Shown here piece after piece: positions 15,666 through 23,946 of a stretch of 64,000 nucleotides of DNA. The stretch covers positions 1 to 64,000 of the forward strand of contig JAVJQT010000006.1 in the NCBI GenBank assembly GCA_040218795.1, in the 5' to 3' direction. The DNA comes from CCMP332 sp040218795 (GTDB taxonomy: Bacteria > Bacteroidota > Bacteroidia > Cytophagales > CCMP332). The position numbers were made by a program, and so were the translations under genes. Position 1 is the first letter of the stretch; each line of letters starts with the position of its first letter. A model generated the notes under the pieces. That model had not been told where the DNA came from. It was given only the letters and a program-made list of their open reading frames with translations, and did not search any database.

Positions 15666-16630
15666 CATTTTATAAAACATTAGGATGGTTTGAAATAATA
15701 TCAATCGCTGCTTTCGTGCTGTTCTATATATTGTATATAATTAATACCTCGAAAAAAGCGAGTCGCTTTAATACGAACACTTTCAATCTTCTCAAAAAGT
15801 TGTTTTTGAGAACGGCTTATTTTGTTCTGATAATTATAGCGCTTCTAGGTCCATCTTTTGGCGAAGTAAAAAAAGAAATTAAGGCGGTGGGTAAGGATAT
15901 TTATATCGCGGTCGATTTGTCGCTTTCAATGAATAGCAATGACATACCACCCAGTCGCTTGGAAAAAATAAAATTTGAATTAAAAAATATCTTAAATGCC
16001 TTTAAGTCCGATAGGATTGGCTTAATCATATTTTCCTTTGAAGCCTTTGTGCAATGTCCGCTAACTTATGATCAAAATGCCCTGACTTTATTCATTGAAA
16101 CATTGAATTCTGAATTGGTTCCGAATGCAGGCACCAACCTCGAAGCGCCATTGCAATTGGCTCTTGATAAACATTTGGATCCAAATAATACAACCACAAG
16201 TAAACAGGCCAAAGTTATTATGGTCATTTCTGACGGTGAGGATTTTGAAGGTGATATCGATGAAATTTCAGAAAAAATCAGTGAAAATGGAATTAAAGTA
16301 TTTACTCTGGGCGTTGGTACTTTGGACGGTGGAAAAATTCCATATGCGAATTCATTTAAAACGGATCGAAATGGCAATATAGTCGTCAGCAAATTAAATG
16401 AAGAGTCGCTTAAAAAATTAGCGGCAGAAACAAATGGCAACTATTTTGTTCTCAACGATGAAGTCAATGAAGTGGAAAAAATGATTAACGATATCAGTGT
16501 AATCGAAGGCGAACTTCGCGATACAAGAAACATCGATGCGTCGGCCAATAAATATTACTATTTCCTTTTTATTGCATTGATATTAATTTGTGTTGACCTA
16601 TTGTTTACATCGAGGACATTTAGAATATGA
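15662..16630 (+). CDS. BatB-like von Willebrand factor A membrane protein
   Basis: A 322-aa inner-membrane protein with two N-terminal helices (about 10-27 and 50-64), a VWA domain in between and a final helix (about 298-315). The metal-ion adhesion site is complete: Asp85-x-Ser87-x-Ser89, the Thr in NAGTNLEAPL and the Asp in ISDGEDFEGD. This matches BatB of the Bacteroides aerotolerance locus. Known Bat operons also carry moxR, DUF58, batA and batD, which are absent here. It overlaps the DppC-type gene upstream and batC downstream by four bases each, so it is coupled to the transporter. Confidence 0.85.
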   Translation: MTFYKTLGWFEIISIAAFVLFYILYIINTSKKASRFNTNTFNLLKKLFLRTAYFVLIIIALLGPSFGEVKKEIKAVGKDIYIAVDLSLSMNSNDIPPSRLEKIKFELKNILNAFKSDRIGLIIFSFEAFVQCPLTYDQNALTLFIETLNSELVPNAGTNLEAPLQLALDKHLDPNNTTTSKQAKVIMVISDGEDFEGDIDEISEKISENGIKVFTLGVGTLDGGKIPYANSFKTDRNGNIVVSKLNEESLKKLAAETNGNYFVLNDEVNEVEKMINDISVIEGELRDTRNIDASANKYYYFLFIALILICVDLLFTSRTFRI

Positions 16631-17499
16631 GCTTGATTTTGTCCATATTGATTTTAATTAGCGGTAATAATTACACCGATAACATCAGTGAATTCAATAA
16701 AATAAAGAGAGAAGCTGAATTTGCCTACAATGATGAGAATTATCATTTAGCAGCTGAAAAATACAGCTATCTAATTGATTCTTTAAATTATCAGAATGAT
16801 GCTGCCAAATTGAATCTGGCTCATTCCCTTTATCAAATGGATGAAATAGATAAAGCCAAAACCATTTACTCGGATATATCCAACTCAAAAGACAAGGAAA
16901 TAAGATCCATTGCCAATCAGCAATTGGGGGTATTTGAAAGCAGAGGCAAAAATCTTCAAAAATCGCTCGATTATTTTAAAAAAGCATTAATGGCCAATCC
17001 CAGTAATGAAGATGCCAGGTATAACTATGAGCTCGTAAAGAAAAAATTGGAAGAAGAGCAAAACCAAGAGAATCAGGATCAGGATAAAAAGCAAGATCAG
17101 GACCAGAATCAAAAGGATCAAAAGGATCAGAAAAATCAGGATCAGAAAGATCAAAAAAACCAGAATCAAAATAAAGAGCAGGAGCAAAAAGAGCAAGAGC
17201 AAAAATCTGAAGAGGAAAAGAAAAAAGAAGAGCAACAAAATAAAGAGGAACAAAAGGAACATGGTCAAAAGGACAAAGAAGAAGAGCAGAAACCTGAACC
17301 CAAAGAAGGCGAAGAGCAAAATCCCGAGGAGATGAAAAATCAAGCTCAACCGGGAGAACCCAATTTCGAGGAAAAAGAAATATCAAAGGAAATGGCAGAA
17401 ATGATTCTTCAGGCCATGAGAAATAAAGAATTGCAATATTTGCAACAGTTAAAGCGCAAACCACAAAAACCTGTGGACAAGGATAAACCGGATTGGTAG
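16627..17499 (+). CDS. BatC-like TPR protein with Gln/Lys/Glu-rich tail
   Basis: A 290-aa protein with a short hydrophobic N-terminus, TPR repeats over about 25-135 (AAEKYSYLIDSLNY; SLDYFKKALMANPSNEDARYNYEL), then about 110 residues made almost only of Gln, Lys, Asp, Asn and Glu in short repeated units such as DQKDQKNQ. A conserved BatC end follows (MAEMILQAMRNKELQYLQQLKR). TPR plus acidic/basic tail is the usual BatC form. The repeated codons produce long antisense open frames that are not genes. Role: probably a scaffold for the VWA partner. Confidence 0.82.
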   Translation: MSLILSILILISGNNYTDNISEFNKIKREAEFAYNDENYHLAAEKYSYLIDSLNYQNDAAKLNLAHSLYQMDEIDKAKTIYSDISNSKDKEIRSIANQQLGVFESRGKNLQKSLDYFKKALMANPSNEDARYNYELVKKKLEEEQNQENQDQDKKQDQDQNQKDQKDQKNQDQKDQKNQNQNKEQEQKEQEQKSEEEKKKEEQQNKEEQKEHGQKDKEEEQKPEPKEGEEQNPEEMKNQAQPGEPNFEEKEISKEMAEMILQAMRNKELQYLQQLKRKPQKPVDKDKPDW

Positions 17500-17516
17500 T
17501 CCATAAAAAAAGAATT

Positions 17517-18695
17517 ATGAAAGAAGTAGTTATAGTATCTGCAGTAAGAACACCCATTGGTAGTTTTGGAGGAACCCTATCGAGTATTCCGGCCACACGC
17601 CTGGGTGCAGTTTCCATTAAAGCCGCCCTCGAAAAGGCAGGAATCGATTCCAAAGAGGTAGATGAAGTATTCATGGGGAATGTATTACAGGCAGGCCTTG
17701 GTCAGGCACCGGCTCGTCAGGCCTCCATGTATGCTGGAATTTCAGATCAGGTGCCATGCACAACAATTAATAAGGTTTGCGCCTCAGGAATGAAAGCAGT
17801 TATGCTTGGAGCTCAATCCATTATGTGTGGCGATAACGATGTGGTAGTAGCAGGAGGCATGGAAAATATGTCTGCAGTTCCACATTATTTACTCAATGGA
17901 AGAAACGGACAAAAACTCGGTGATTTTAAATTGACGGATGGGCTGCTCTACGATGGTCTCACCGATGTTTACAATGCTTATCATATGGGGAATGCCGCAG
18001 AACTTTGTGCCAAAGAATGCAATATAAGCCGCGATGATCAGGACAACTATGCCATTGAGTCGTATAAAAGGTCGGAATTGGCATGGGAAAACGGCTGGTT
18101 TAAGAATGAAGTTATTCCCGTTGAAATTCCTCAAAGAAAAGGCGATCCAATCGTATTTGAAGAAGACGAGGAGTACAAAAACATTATAATGGATAAGGTT
18201 CCAAAACTCAGACCTGTATTTCAAAAAGAAGGCTCTGTAACAGCAGCCAATGCATCAACATTAAATGACGGGGCTTCGGCCATCATTTTAATGAGTGCTG
18301 ATAAAGCCAAAGAATTGGGAATTAAACCCATTGCTAAAATCAGATCTTATGCCGATGCCGCTCAAGCGCCTGAATGGTTTACAACCGCCCCATCCAAAGC
18401 ACTTCCTAAGGCAATAGATAAAGCAGGTTTAAAATTTTCTGATATAGACTATTATGAAATCAATGAGGCATTCTCAGTGGTGGCCATTGCGAATAATCAG
18501 GAAATGAAACTCGATCCGGCGAAAGTCAATGTCCATGGAGGTGCCGTTTCACTTGGCCATCCCCTGGGAAATTCAGGAAGTAGAATTTTGATCACCCTGA
18601 TAGGTGTTTTACAACAACACGGTGGAAAAATTGGGGCCGCTGGAATTTGCAACGGAGGCGGAGGTGCTTCTGCTTTAGTACTCGAATTAATGTAA
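17517..18695 (+). CDS. Acetyl-CoA C-acyltransferase (thiolase)
   Basis: Condenses or cleaves acyl-CoA units. From the ATG at 17517 the protein is 392 aa, standard for thiolase II; an in-frame ATG at 17493 overlaps batC and is unlikely. Active residues are visible: Cys88 in NKVCASGMKA, the His in GGAVSLGHPLGNSG and the second Cys in GICNGGGGASA. EINEAFSVVAIAN is the conserved segment near residue 310. Without neighbours from beta-oxidation or polyhydroxyalkanoate synthesis the direction cannot be set; acetoacetyl-CoA thiolase is the most usual assignment. Confidence 0.93.
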   Translation: MKEVVIVSAVRTPIGSFGGTLSSIPATRLGAVSIKAALEKAGIDSKEVDEVFMGNVLQAGLGQAPARQASMYAGISDQVPCTTINKVCASGMKAVMLGAQSIMCGDNDVVVAGGMENMSAVPHYLLNGRNGQKLGDFKLTDGLLYDGLTDVYNAYHMGNAAELCAKECNISRDDQDNYAIESYKRSELAWENGWFKNEVIPVEIPQRKGDPIVFEEDEEYKNIIMDKVPKLRPVFQKEGSVTAANASTLNDGASAIILMSADKAKELGIKPIAKIRSYADAAQAPEWFTTAPSKALPKAIDKAGLKFSDIDYYEINEAFSVVAIANNQEMKLDPAKVNVHGGAVSLGHPLGNSGSRILITLIGVLQQHGGKIGAAGICNGGGGASALVLELM

Positions 18696-18744
18696 ACTGA
18701 AATATTGGAAGGCAATTTTGTCTTCCATTTTCGTTTCAATTCCA

Positions 18745-20082
18745 ATGAAGTTTCAAAACAGCTTTCCATTATTTTTCACCGCAATTTTTATTGCGCTATT
18801 CGCTCAGTTGTCTTTTGCGCAAATGCAAAAAAGAGAATACTATGATGAGGCGAAAAGAGTATTAAAGGAAGAGTATTATGTCAAACTTGAAGACATGAAT
18901 ACCATGCATGGTGAATATAAAAGGTATTATGAAGACGGGGATCTTGCCGCTAAAGGCTTTTTCCGCGACGGTTTAAAGGATACGACCTTCCTGGAGTTTT
19001 ACCCTAACGGAAATACCAAAATAATAGCCACTTATAAAGATGGTAAAAAAGATGGCCCTCTGGAGATTTATGATATGGATGGCCGTATCCTTCAGAAAGC
19101 CTATTTTAAAGAAGATAAACTTCAGGATGAAATATCCGGCTATTATGAAAATGGTAATGTGCGGATAATTGGCAAATTCAAAGACGGTAAGCCAGAAGGC
19201 CTTATCAATGAATATTACAGCAATGGGAATCTGAGAAGTGAAATTTTTTATGAAAATACCCATCAACATGGGCCGGCCAAGCTTTATTATCCAAATGGCG
19301 TCCTGATGGTCGAACAAACCTATAACAAAGGCGTTCTTTCGGGAAATTTTAAAACCTATTTTCCATCTGGAAAACTAGAAACCGAAGGCGTTCATGATGA
19401 CGGTGAAAAGAATGGTGTATTTACCACTTATGCTGAATCAGGTCAAAAATTATTGGAAAGTCATTATTCCAATGGCTTAATGAACGGCCTGGCCAAAGGC
19501 TGGTATAGAAATGGCAATTTAAAATACCAGTTAAATTACAAGGACGGTTCTAAAATTGGCAAATGCTATAAATATTATGAAGATGGCTCAAACATGGAAT
19601 TGGCAATTTATAAAAACAACGAAGCTGATGTGAAAATCACTGGCTATTGGAACGACGGAACCATCAAATACAAAAAACAAATAAAGGATAAACTCAATTC
19701 TGGGACCTGGCAATATTTCAATGAACAGGCCATACTTGTTAAAAAAGAACCTTACAAAAAGGGAAAACTATACGGCGAGGTTATCAGCTATTATGATCAC
19801 GGCGCAACTATGAAGGTGGAGACCTATGTTCACGGCAATGCGAATGGCGAAGCCACCGTATATCATGCCAATGGCGAGCTTAAAGAAAAATACATAAACA
19901 AAAGAGGGAAAATTCACGGAGAGTATATCGCATTTCATGAAGATGGCAAGAATGCCGTCAAGGGGCAATACATTCTTGGTATGAAAAATGGATTATGGCA
20001 ATACTTTGATGAAAATGGCAATCTAATCAAGGAAGAGTCGTATAAAAGAAATAAATTGACGAGTGAAAAAACCGTCAAATAA
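18745..20082 (+). CDS. Secreted MORN-variant (YwqK-like) repeat protein
   Basis: A 445-aa exported protein starting at the ATG 18745, with a signal peptide ending near SFAQ (about residue 26); an upstream TTG at 18718 gives no benefit. The rest is about 18 tandem repeats of roughly 23 residues built on the pattern YYxNGxLxxxxxYKxGxxxG. These MORN-variant repeats form an extended beta-sheet. Databases often label such proteins 'toxin-antitoxin YwqK antitoxin', but no toxin gene is adjacent. It ends exactly where purC starts. Likely periplasmic or surface; the function is unknown. Confidence 0.8.
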   Translation: MKFQNSFPLFFTAIFIALFAQLSFAQMQKREYYDEAKRVLKEEYYVKLEDMNTMHGEYKRYYEDGDLAAKGFFRDGLKDTTFLEFYPNGNTKIIATYKDGKKDGPLEIYDMDGRILQKAYFKEDKLQDEISGYYENGNVRIIGKFKDGKPEGLINEYYSNGNLRSEIFYENTHQHGPAKLYYPNGVLMVEQTYNKGVLSGNFKTYFPSGKLETEGVHDDGEKNGVFTTYAESGQKLLESHYSNGLMNGLAKGWYRNGNLKYQLNYKDGSKIGKCYKYYEDGSNMELAIYKNNEADVKITGYWNDGTIKYKKQIKDKLNSGTWQYFNEQAILVKKEPYKKGKLYGEVISYYDHGATMKVETYVHGNANGEATVYHANGELKEKYINKRGKIHGEYIAFHEDGKNAVKGQYILGMKNGLWQYFDENGNLIKEESYKRNKLTSEKTVK

Positions 20083-21018
20083 ATGCAGGCCATTAAAGAA
20101 ACCAATTTTCAATTTGAAAATCAGACAGGCTTTTACAGAGGTAAGGTAAGAGATGTTTATTTTTTTGATCAGAAAATGGCAATAGTTGTCACGGATCGCA
20201 TTTCAGCCTTTGATGTAATTCTTCCCAAAGCAATTCCTTTTAAAGGTCAAATCTTAAACCAAATAGCAAAAAGAAACCTTGAAACAACCGCGGATATTGT
20301 TCCCAATTGGCTGGAATCTAATCCCGATCCAAATGTTAGTATTGGTAAAAAATGCAATCCCATCCCCATAGAAATGGTAATTCGGGGCTATTTGTCCGGG
20401 CATGCCTGGAGGGAATACAAATCCGGGAAAACTCATATTTGTGCTGTGCCTTTCTCAAAGGGAATGAGTGAAAACGATAAATTTGATAATCCAATCATTA
20501 CGCCGGCAACCAAAGCTGAAGAAGGCCATGATGAAGACATTTCACGAGAGGAAATCATCAGGCGAAACATAATTGATGAAAAAACTTATCAAAGACTCGA
20601 AGATATCACCAGAAAGCTCTTTGAAAGAGGCACCGAATTAGCTGCTAGTCAAGGTCTGATTTTGGTAGATACAAAATATGAATTTGGTATTTATGAAGAC
20701 GAAATTTACCTGATCGATGAAATCCACACACCGGATAGCTCGCGCTATTTCTATGCTGATACTTATTCGGAAAGACAAAAAAAGGGCGAAAAACAAAAGC
20801 AGCTTTCTAAAGAATTTGTTCGCGAATGGCTAATGGAAAATAATTTTCAGGGACTTGAAGGACAAAGCATTCCTGCGATGTCAGAGGATGTGCTTAAAAT
20901 GATTTCTGACCGATATATTGAACTCTTTGAAAAACTCACAGGAGAGAATTTTGAACCTGATCTTGATGAAATGCCATTGCAAAGAATCAAAAGAAATATA
21001 GAGAAAACTTTCGGCTAA
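20083..21018 (+). CDS. purC: SAICAR synthetase
   Basis: Joins CAIR and aspartate with ATP in purine synthesis. The 311-aa form resembles the longer fungal/Bacteroidota type. Motifs: GKVRDVYFF (nucleotide loop near residue 20), DRISAFDVILP, the EMVIRGYLSGHAWREY segment (about 97-110) and LIDEIHTPDSSRYF (about 220-235). The ATG comes immediately after the stop of the MORN gene, so the two share a transcript although no functional link is known. Confidence 0.96.
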   Translation: MQAIKETNFQFENQTGFYRGKVRDVYFFDQKMAIVVTDRISAFDVILPKAIPFKGQILNQIAKRNLETTADIVPNWLESNPDPNVSIGKKCNPIPIEMVIRGYLSGHAWREYKSGKTHICAVPFSKGMSENDKFDNPIITPATKAEEGHDEDISREEIIRRNIIDEKTYQRLEDITRKLFERGTELAASQGLILVDTKYEFGIYEDEIYLIDEIHTPDSSRYFYADTYSERQKKGEKQKQLSKEFVREWLMENNFQGLEGQSIPAMSEDVLKMISDRYIELFEKLTGENFEPDLDEMPLQRIKRNIEKTFG

Positions 21019-21059
21019 TGATTTTTATTCGTAAAATCGTAATGATTTAATAAACCAGT

Positions 21060-21431
21060 ATGAAATACAACATAACAAAAGGCGAGAAATACACTATTTT
21101 CAAAATAGAAGAAGACAGGCTAGATGCTGTTGTATCACCGGAAGTGAAGTCCCACATGATTATATTTAAATCGGAAGGGATAAGAAATATCATTATTGAT
21201 CTTCAGGAAGTTAAATATGCCGATTCATCCGGTTTGAGTGCAATTTTAACTGCCAACCGTGTTTGTAAGGAACAAAATGGAATACTTATTCTGAGCAATG
21301 TTTCCGAACAAGTCCAAAAATTACTGGAGATTACACAATTGCATCGCGTCATTGAGCTTATTCCAACCAATGAAGAAGCCATTGACAGAGTTTTTCTACA
21401 CGAAGTTGAAAATGACCTGGGGGAAGAATAG
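21060..21431 (+). CDS. STAS-domain anti-sigma-factor antagonist
   Basis: A 123-aa single-domain STAS protein (SpoIIAA/RsbV type). The phosphorylatable loop YADSSGLSAIL (about 57-66) is intact, so a partner-switch kinase could control it by serine phosphorylation. No anti-sigma kinase or sigma factor gene is adjacent. It lies 25 bases upstream of the RNase Z gene and may be co-transcribed. Confidence 0.85.
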   Translation: MKYNITKGEKYTIFKIEEDRLDAVVSPEVKSHMIIFKSEGIRNIIIDLQEVKYADSSGLSAILTANRVCKEQNGILILSNVSEQVQKLLEITQLHRVIELIPTNEEAIDRVFLHEVENDLGEE

Positions 21432-21456
21432 ACCCTGCTAAATTTCCTTTAACGAT

Positions 21457-22374
21457 TTGATAAAAATTACAGTTTTAGGATCAAGTTCCGCGATGGCTGC
21501 ACATGGAAGATTTCCTTCGGCTCAGATTATGCATCATAATAATGAATTGATCCTTATAGATTGTGGCGAGGGCACCCAGTTTAAATTGCAGGAATTAAAA
21601 ATAAAAAGCCACAAAATCAATCATATCTTAATTAGTCATTTACACGGAGATCATTTTTTTGGATTGATTGGTTTACTGTCGAGCATGCATTTACAGGGAA
21701 GGACAAAAGAATTAAACATATACGCTCCCCCGGGTTTAGCCGAACTAATACGGCTGCAACTTAAATATTCCAATTCCGTTTTAAACTACTATATTAATTT
21801 TCATCCTTTATCTGAAGGCAAAAAAGAATTAATACTGAGTACAAAAACCTTAAATATTTATAGCTTCCCACTAAATCACAGAATTGCCTGCTTTGGATTT
21901 CGATTTGATGAAAAACAAAGTCAATTGAATATCAGAAAAGAAAAACTGAATCCTGAAATAAGTGCGGAAAATATAAGAAGCATGAAACAAGGTCAAGATA
22001 TTTTAAAAAAAGATGGAACTGTGAAGTTTTTTCATCGTGATTATACTTATCATAAAGGTGAGGCACTCTCTTATGCCTATTGTTCTGATACTCGTTTTGA
22101 TAAAAGCATTTTAAATGAAATAAAAAATGTAGATTTGTTGTATCATGAAGCAACATTTCTTCATGAATTAATAAATAGAGCAGAACACACTTTTCATACA
22201 ACTGCAAAAGAGGCCGGTAAAATGGCCAATTTGGCAGAAGTTGGTAAATTAATGATTGGGCACTTTTCTACGCGCTATAAAGATCCGGACTTATTACTGG
22301 AAGAGGCGAAAGAGGAGTTTGAGAAAACTATTTTGGCAATCGAAGGACAAACTATAGCTGTAACCAAACCTTAA
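21457..22374 (+). CDS. rnz: Ribonuclease Z (tRNA 3' processing)
   Basis: Endonuclease that trims tRNA 3' trailers, a metallo-beta-lactamase-fold enzyme of 305 aa. The zinc motif SHLHGDHFFG gives His61, His63, Asp65 and His66; the N-terminal VLGSSSAMA and DCGEGTQFKL motifs and later YCSDTRFD, ATFLHE and HFSTRY complete the family set. The start is a TTG at 21457; no ATG fits. None of the four tRNAs here encodes CCA where checked, so 3' trimming by this enzyme is needed. Confidence 0.93.
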   Translation: MIKITVLGSSSAMAAHGRFPSAQIMHHNNELILIDCGEGTQFKLQELKIKSHKINHILISHLHGDHFFGLIGLLSSMHLQGRTKELNIYAPPGLAELIRLQLKYSNSVLNYYINFHPLSEGKKELILSTKTLNIYSFPLNHRIACFGFRFDEKQSQLNIRKEKLNPEISAENIRSMKQGQDILKKDGTVKFFHRDYTYHKGEALSYAYCSDTRFDKSILNEIKNVDLLYHEATFLHELINRAEHTFHTTAKEAGKMANLAEVGKLMIGHFSTRYKDPDLLLEEAKEEFEKTILAIEGQTIAVTKP

Positions 22375-22377
22375 ACT

Positions 22378-23196
22378 GTGGAGGAAAATAAGCAAATTAA
22401 CCCTTCGAACAACTTTTCTGAATCTAAGAAAACTACACTTTTCATTGTATTGGCTAGTATATTCCTGACCAATGCAATTCTTGCAGAACTTATTGGTGTT
22501 AAAATATTTTCAGCTGAGGCTTTTGTAGGCCTGGCTCCGGCACAAATGGATATCCTTGGATTTGTATTGGATTTCAATTTGACTGCGGGTGTTGTCATCT
22601 GGCCAGTAGTATTTATCACTACGGATATTATTAATGAATATTTTGGCCGCGACGGCGTAAAGCGTCTAAGTACGCTCACGGCTTTTCTTATTGCCTATAT
22701 TTTTGTCGCCATCTATTTTGTAACATCCCTACCCCCTGCTGATTTTTGGATGGAAATAAATGGAAAAATGCCCGACGGAACACCCTTTGATATTAATTAT
22801 GCTTTTTCAAAGATCTTTCTTCAGGGCCTCGGAATAATTCTGGGTTCTATTTTTGCCTTTCTAATTAGTCAGTTTTTGGATGTTTACGTTTTTCATTTCC
22901 TAAGACGATTTACGGGAAGTAAGAAAATATGGGTTAGGGCCACAGGTTCCACTTTGGTTTCCCAACTGATTGACAGTTTTGTTGTCCTCACCATTGCCTT
23001 TTACATTTTTGGTGAATGGTCGGTGACTCAGGTCGTTTCGGTCGGCATTATCAATTACATCTATAAGTTTACCGTAGCAGTAGTGCTTACACCTCTATTG
23101 TATCTTGCACACGGAATAATAGATAATTATTTGGGGCAAGAATTGGCCGAAAAAATGATTCAGGATGCCTCCGACTCCACAAAAAAGGTGCTTTAA
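22378..23196 (+). CDS. Queuosine precursor transporter (YhhQ/VUT family)
   Basis: A 272-aa inner-membrane protein with about six hydrophobic helices, likely taking up preQ0/preQ1 for queuosine in tRNA. Typical motifs: FITTDIINEYFGRDGVKR (about 81-98), RATGSTLVSQLIDSFVV (about 195-211) and the final YKFTVAVVLTPLLY. The start is a GTG at 22378, three bases after the RNase Z stop. Its stop codon overlaps the end of trmH on the other strand by four bases. Assignment rests on the helix pattern and the DIINEYFG motif. Confidence 0.85.
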   Translation: MEENKQINPSNNFSESKKTTLFIVLASIFLTNAILAELIGVKIFSAEAFVGLAPAQMDILGFVLDFNLTAGVVIWPVVFITTDIINEYFGRDGVKRLSTLTAFLIAYIFVAIYFVTSLPPADFWMEINGKMPDGTPFDINYAFSKIFLQGLGIILGSIFAFLISQFLDVYVFHFLRRFTGSKKIWVRATGSTLVSQLIDSFVVLTIAFYIFGEWSVTQVVSVGIINYIYKFTVAVVLTPLLYLAHGIIDNYLGQELAEKMIQDASDSTKKVL

Positions 23197-23942
23197 AGCA
23201 ACTCCATTCTGTTCAAATTATCCAATATAATTGAAGTGGCAATCGCCAGGTTCAAACTCTCTGCCTTCCCATTTCCGGGAATATGTATTTTATGATTAAT
23301 ATATTTTTCCAGATCTCCGGGAATGCCATGCGATTCGCTTCCCATTAGAATTATTCCATTTTTGGTTTCTATTTTCATTTCATGGATAGTTTGACCTTCC
23401 ATGTCTGCTGCCAAAACCATTCCCTGATAATCATTGAGAAGCTCTTTGATATCTTTGAACAGTATATTCAAACGCAAAAAAGATCCCTTGCTGGCCATGA
23501 TCACTTTTGGGTTATACAATTCCACTGAATTAGGACTGCAAATGATCGTATTGATACCAAACCACTCGGCTGACCGAATAATGGTTCCAAAATTACCGGG
23601 GTCATTAATGGAGTCAAGCGCCAAAACCCATCCTCGTTTAAAATCAATATTCTTTTCTTCCGGAATTTGAAGCAGGGCTATCCCAAAATTATTGGACTTT
23701 AAAGTTCCGGCCCTCTCCAGCCATTTCTGTCCGACAAATTTGACATCTATTCCTTTTTGCTTGGCTTTTTCGCTTATTTTGTAGCCGGTATCCTGATTTA
23801 ACCAAATGGCTTCAATTTTAAAATCCGAATCTATTGCTTCATTTATGATTTTATCACCTTCTACGATAAACTGCATAAATTCCTTTCGAAATTTCTTATT
23901 TTTTAAAGATTGAATCTTTTTGAGGTCATTTTTATAATCCAT
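23193..23942 (-). CDS. TrmH/SpoU-family RNA 2'-O-methyltransferase
   Basis: A 249-aa SPOUT methyltransferase using S-adenosylmethionine. The three knot motifs are clear: LDSINDPGNFGTIIRSAEWFG (motif 1, about 129-149), ILMGSESHGIP (motif 2) and IPGNGKAESLNLAIATSIIL (motif 3). An N-terminal substrate-binding domain is present (about 1-90). Whether it methylates 23S rRNA G2251-type or a tRNA site cannot be seen. Its ATG is four bases from the start of the divergent outer-membrane gene, an arrangement that I recall as common in Bacteroidota. Confidence 0.9.
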   Translation of the reverse strand: MDYKNDLKKIQSLKNKKFRKEFMQFIVEGDKIINEAIDSDFKIEAIWLNQDTGYKISEKAKQKGIDVKFVGQKWLERAGTLKSNNFGIALLQIPEEKNIDFKRGWVLALDSINDPGNFGTIIRSAEWFGINTIICSPNSVELYNPKVIMASKGSFLRLNILFKDIKELLNDYQGMVLAADMEGQTIHEMKIETKNGIILMGSESHGIPGDLEKYINHKIHIPGNGKAESLNLAIATSIILDNLNRMELL

Positions 23943-23946
23943 TTGC

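Noticed and set aside
17040..17330. Possible CRISPR-like tandem repeats.
   Set aside because: They are in-frame codon repeats of a protein tail (DQK/NQK units), with no constant repeat-spacer structure.
16976..17674. Long antisense open frame (232 aa) and another of 120 aa opposite batC.
   Set aside because: They are mirror images of the low-complexity Gln/Lys/Glu codons of batC; they consist of repeated Phe/Leu or Asp/Pro and have no plausible start or family.
18745..20082. MORN-variant protein as the antitoxin of a toxin-antitoxin pair.
   Set aside because: The YwqK antitoxin label is a database habit; no toxin gene is near and the protein has a signal peptide.
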